This document shows, piece by piece, positions 4,918 through 5,184 of a stretch of DNA of 5,184 bases. Positions within the stretch are counted from its first letter, which is position 1, and every line of letters starts with the position of its first letter. The notes under the pieces were generated by a model. That model was given only the letters and a program-made list of their open reading frames with translations. It had not been told where the DNA came from and did not search any database. The stretch spans positions 1 to 5,184 of the forward strand of contig JAPYTM010000068.1 of the NCBI GenBank assembly GCA_029941825.1, in the 5' to 3' direction. The position numbers and the translations under genes were made by a program. Source of the stretch: Candidatus Nitrosopumilus sp. GTDB lineage: Archaea; Thermoproteota; Nitrososphaeria; Nitrososphaerales; Nitrosopumilaceae.

Positions 4918-5184
4918 TCACACGTTAGGTACTAGGGTCAATAAGGGTTCAGGTTTTTTTATAGATATATCTGCAGTTTTGACACGGCTCTTGTAAACCT
5001 TGTATTTTCTACCTTTATCAGATAGTAACCATTTTTCAATTTCTATTAAAGTGAGTTCTTCTAAATCTGCCAATTTTTTATACACAGAACTAAGTGGTAT
5101 TTTGAGTTTATCAGATAGTTCAGCAGCTGTTTTTCCTTGTTTAATCATTGAAAATAATATTGCACGGGATTCAGAATCAGCTAA
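4918..5184 (-). CDS. Winged helix-turn-helix transcriptional regulator, copy B (partial at the window edge)
   Basis: The frame stays open to the right edge of the window, so the gene begins outside it and only the last 88 residues are visible. The first visible residues, LADSESRAILFSMIKQG, align with residues 22-38 of copy A. An internal ATG at 5148 would cut off the first helix of the HTH and is therefore not the start; by comparison with copy A about 21 residues are missing. The HTH continues as AAELSDKLKIPLSSVYKKLADLEEL, followed by a wing rich in Lys/Arg (KWLLSDKGRKYKVYKSRVK) and the C-terminal PEPLLTLVPNV. Identity to copy A is about 44 percent, spread over the whole length, which points to an old tandem duplication. 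The recognition helices differ at several positions (SISTVYKTLSTL against PLSSVYKKLADL), so the two may bind related but different sites, or form a heterodimer. Its target is unknown. Confidence 0.8.
   Translation of the reverse strand, partial: LADSESRAILFSMIKQGKTAAELSDKLKIPLSSVYKKLADLEELTLIEIEKWLLSDKGRKYKVYKSRVKTADISIKKPEPLLTLVPNV

Noticed and set aside
4918..5148. Regulator copy B as a complete gene starting at the ATG at 5148
   Set aside because: The frame continues to the window edge and the upstream residues (LADSESRAILFS) align with copy A, so the true start is outside the window.
1..5184. CRISPR array, insertion sequence, tRNA, rRNA or attachment site
   Set aside because: I saw no regularly spaced repeats, transposase-like proteins, terminal inverted repeats with target duplications, or tRNA-like folds on either strand.

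Overview
The window looks like chromosomal DNA from a low-GC ammonia-oxidising archaeon of the Nitrosopumilus type (Nitrososphaeria/Thaumarchaeota). The reasons are strong A+T richness, an archaeal-type purP gene, genes with little or no Shine-Dalgarno sequence, T-run terminators without hairpins, and a secreted protein carrying the 'IPxWIKNNAxWW' segment that I recall as a frequent module of thaumarchaeal exported proteins. The assignment rests on reading the sequence, not on a database search.

Layout. On the + strand, a small three-repeat TPR protein (9-350) is followed by a 333-base gap. The gap is not empty: its minus strand holds a probable 32-residue zinc-hairpin protein (415-513, TTG start) with CxxCxGxG and CxxC motifs. 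Next on the + strand is purP (684-1709), the archaeal formate-dependent enzyme for the ninth step of IMP synthesis. It converges with the minus-strand genes at a 30-base A/T palindromic stretch that can end transcription from both sides.

Everything from 1740 to the right edge is on the minus strand. In the direction of transcription this is: a partial winged-helix regulator running in from the right edge (5184-4918); a second, paralogous winged-helix regulator 6 bases later (4911-4576); a 136-base control region; and a three-gene ABC importer of the phosphonate/phosphite class. The importer genes are phnD (binding protein, 4439-3357), phnC (ATPase, 3339-2509) and phnE (permease, start about 2525, end 1740). 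They are tightly packed, with a 17-base gap between phnD and phnC and a 17-base overlap between phnC and phnE, so they form one operon.

How they work together. PhnD should capture a small phosphorus oxyanion outside the membrane, PhnE forms the channel and PhnC powers it. The control region contains an 11-bp perfect inverted repeat with a 6-bp spacer (4496-4523), just upstream of a good TATA box for phnD. This is a natural candidate operator, and the tandem regulators next door are natural candidates to bind it. The pocket of this PhnD appears to have lost residues that hold the amine of 2-aminoethylphosphonate in the E. coli protein, so the ligand may be methylphosphonate, phosphite or another simple oxyanion. 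No C-P-bond-cleaving enzyme is present in the window.
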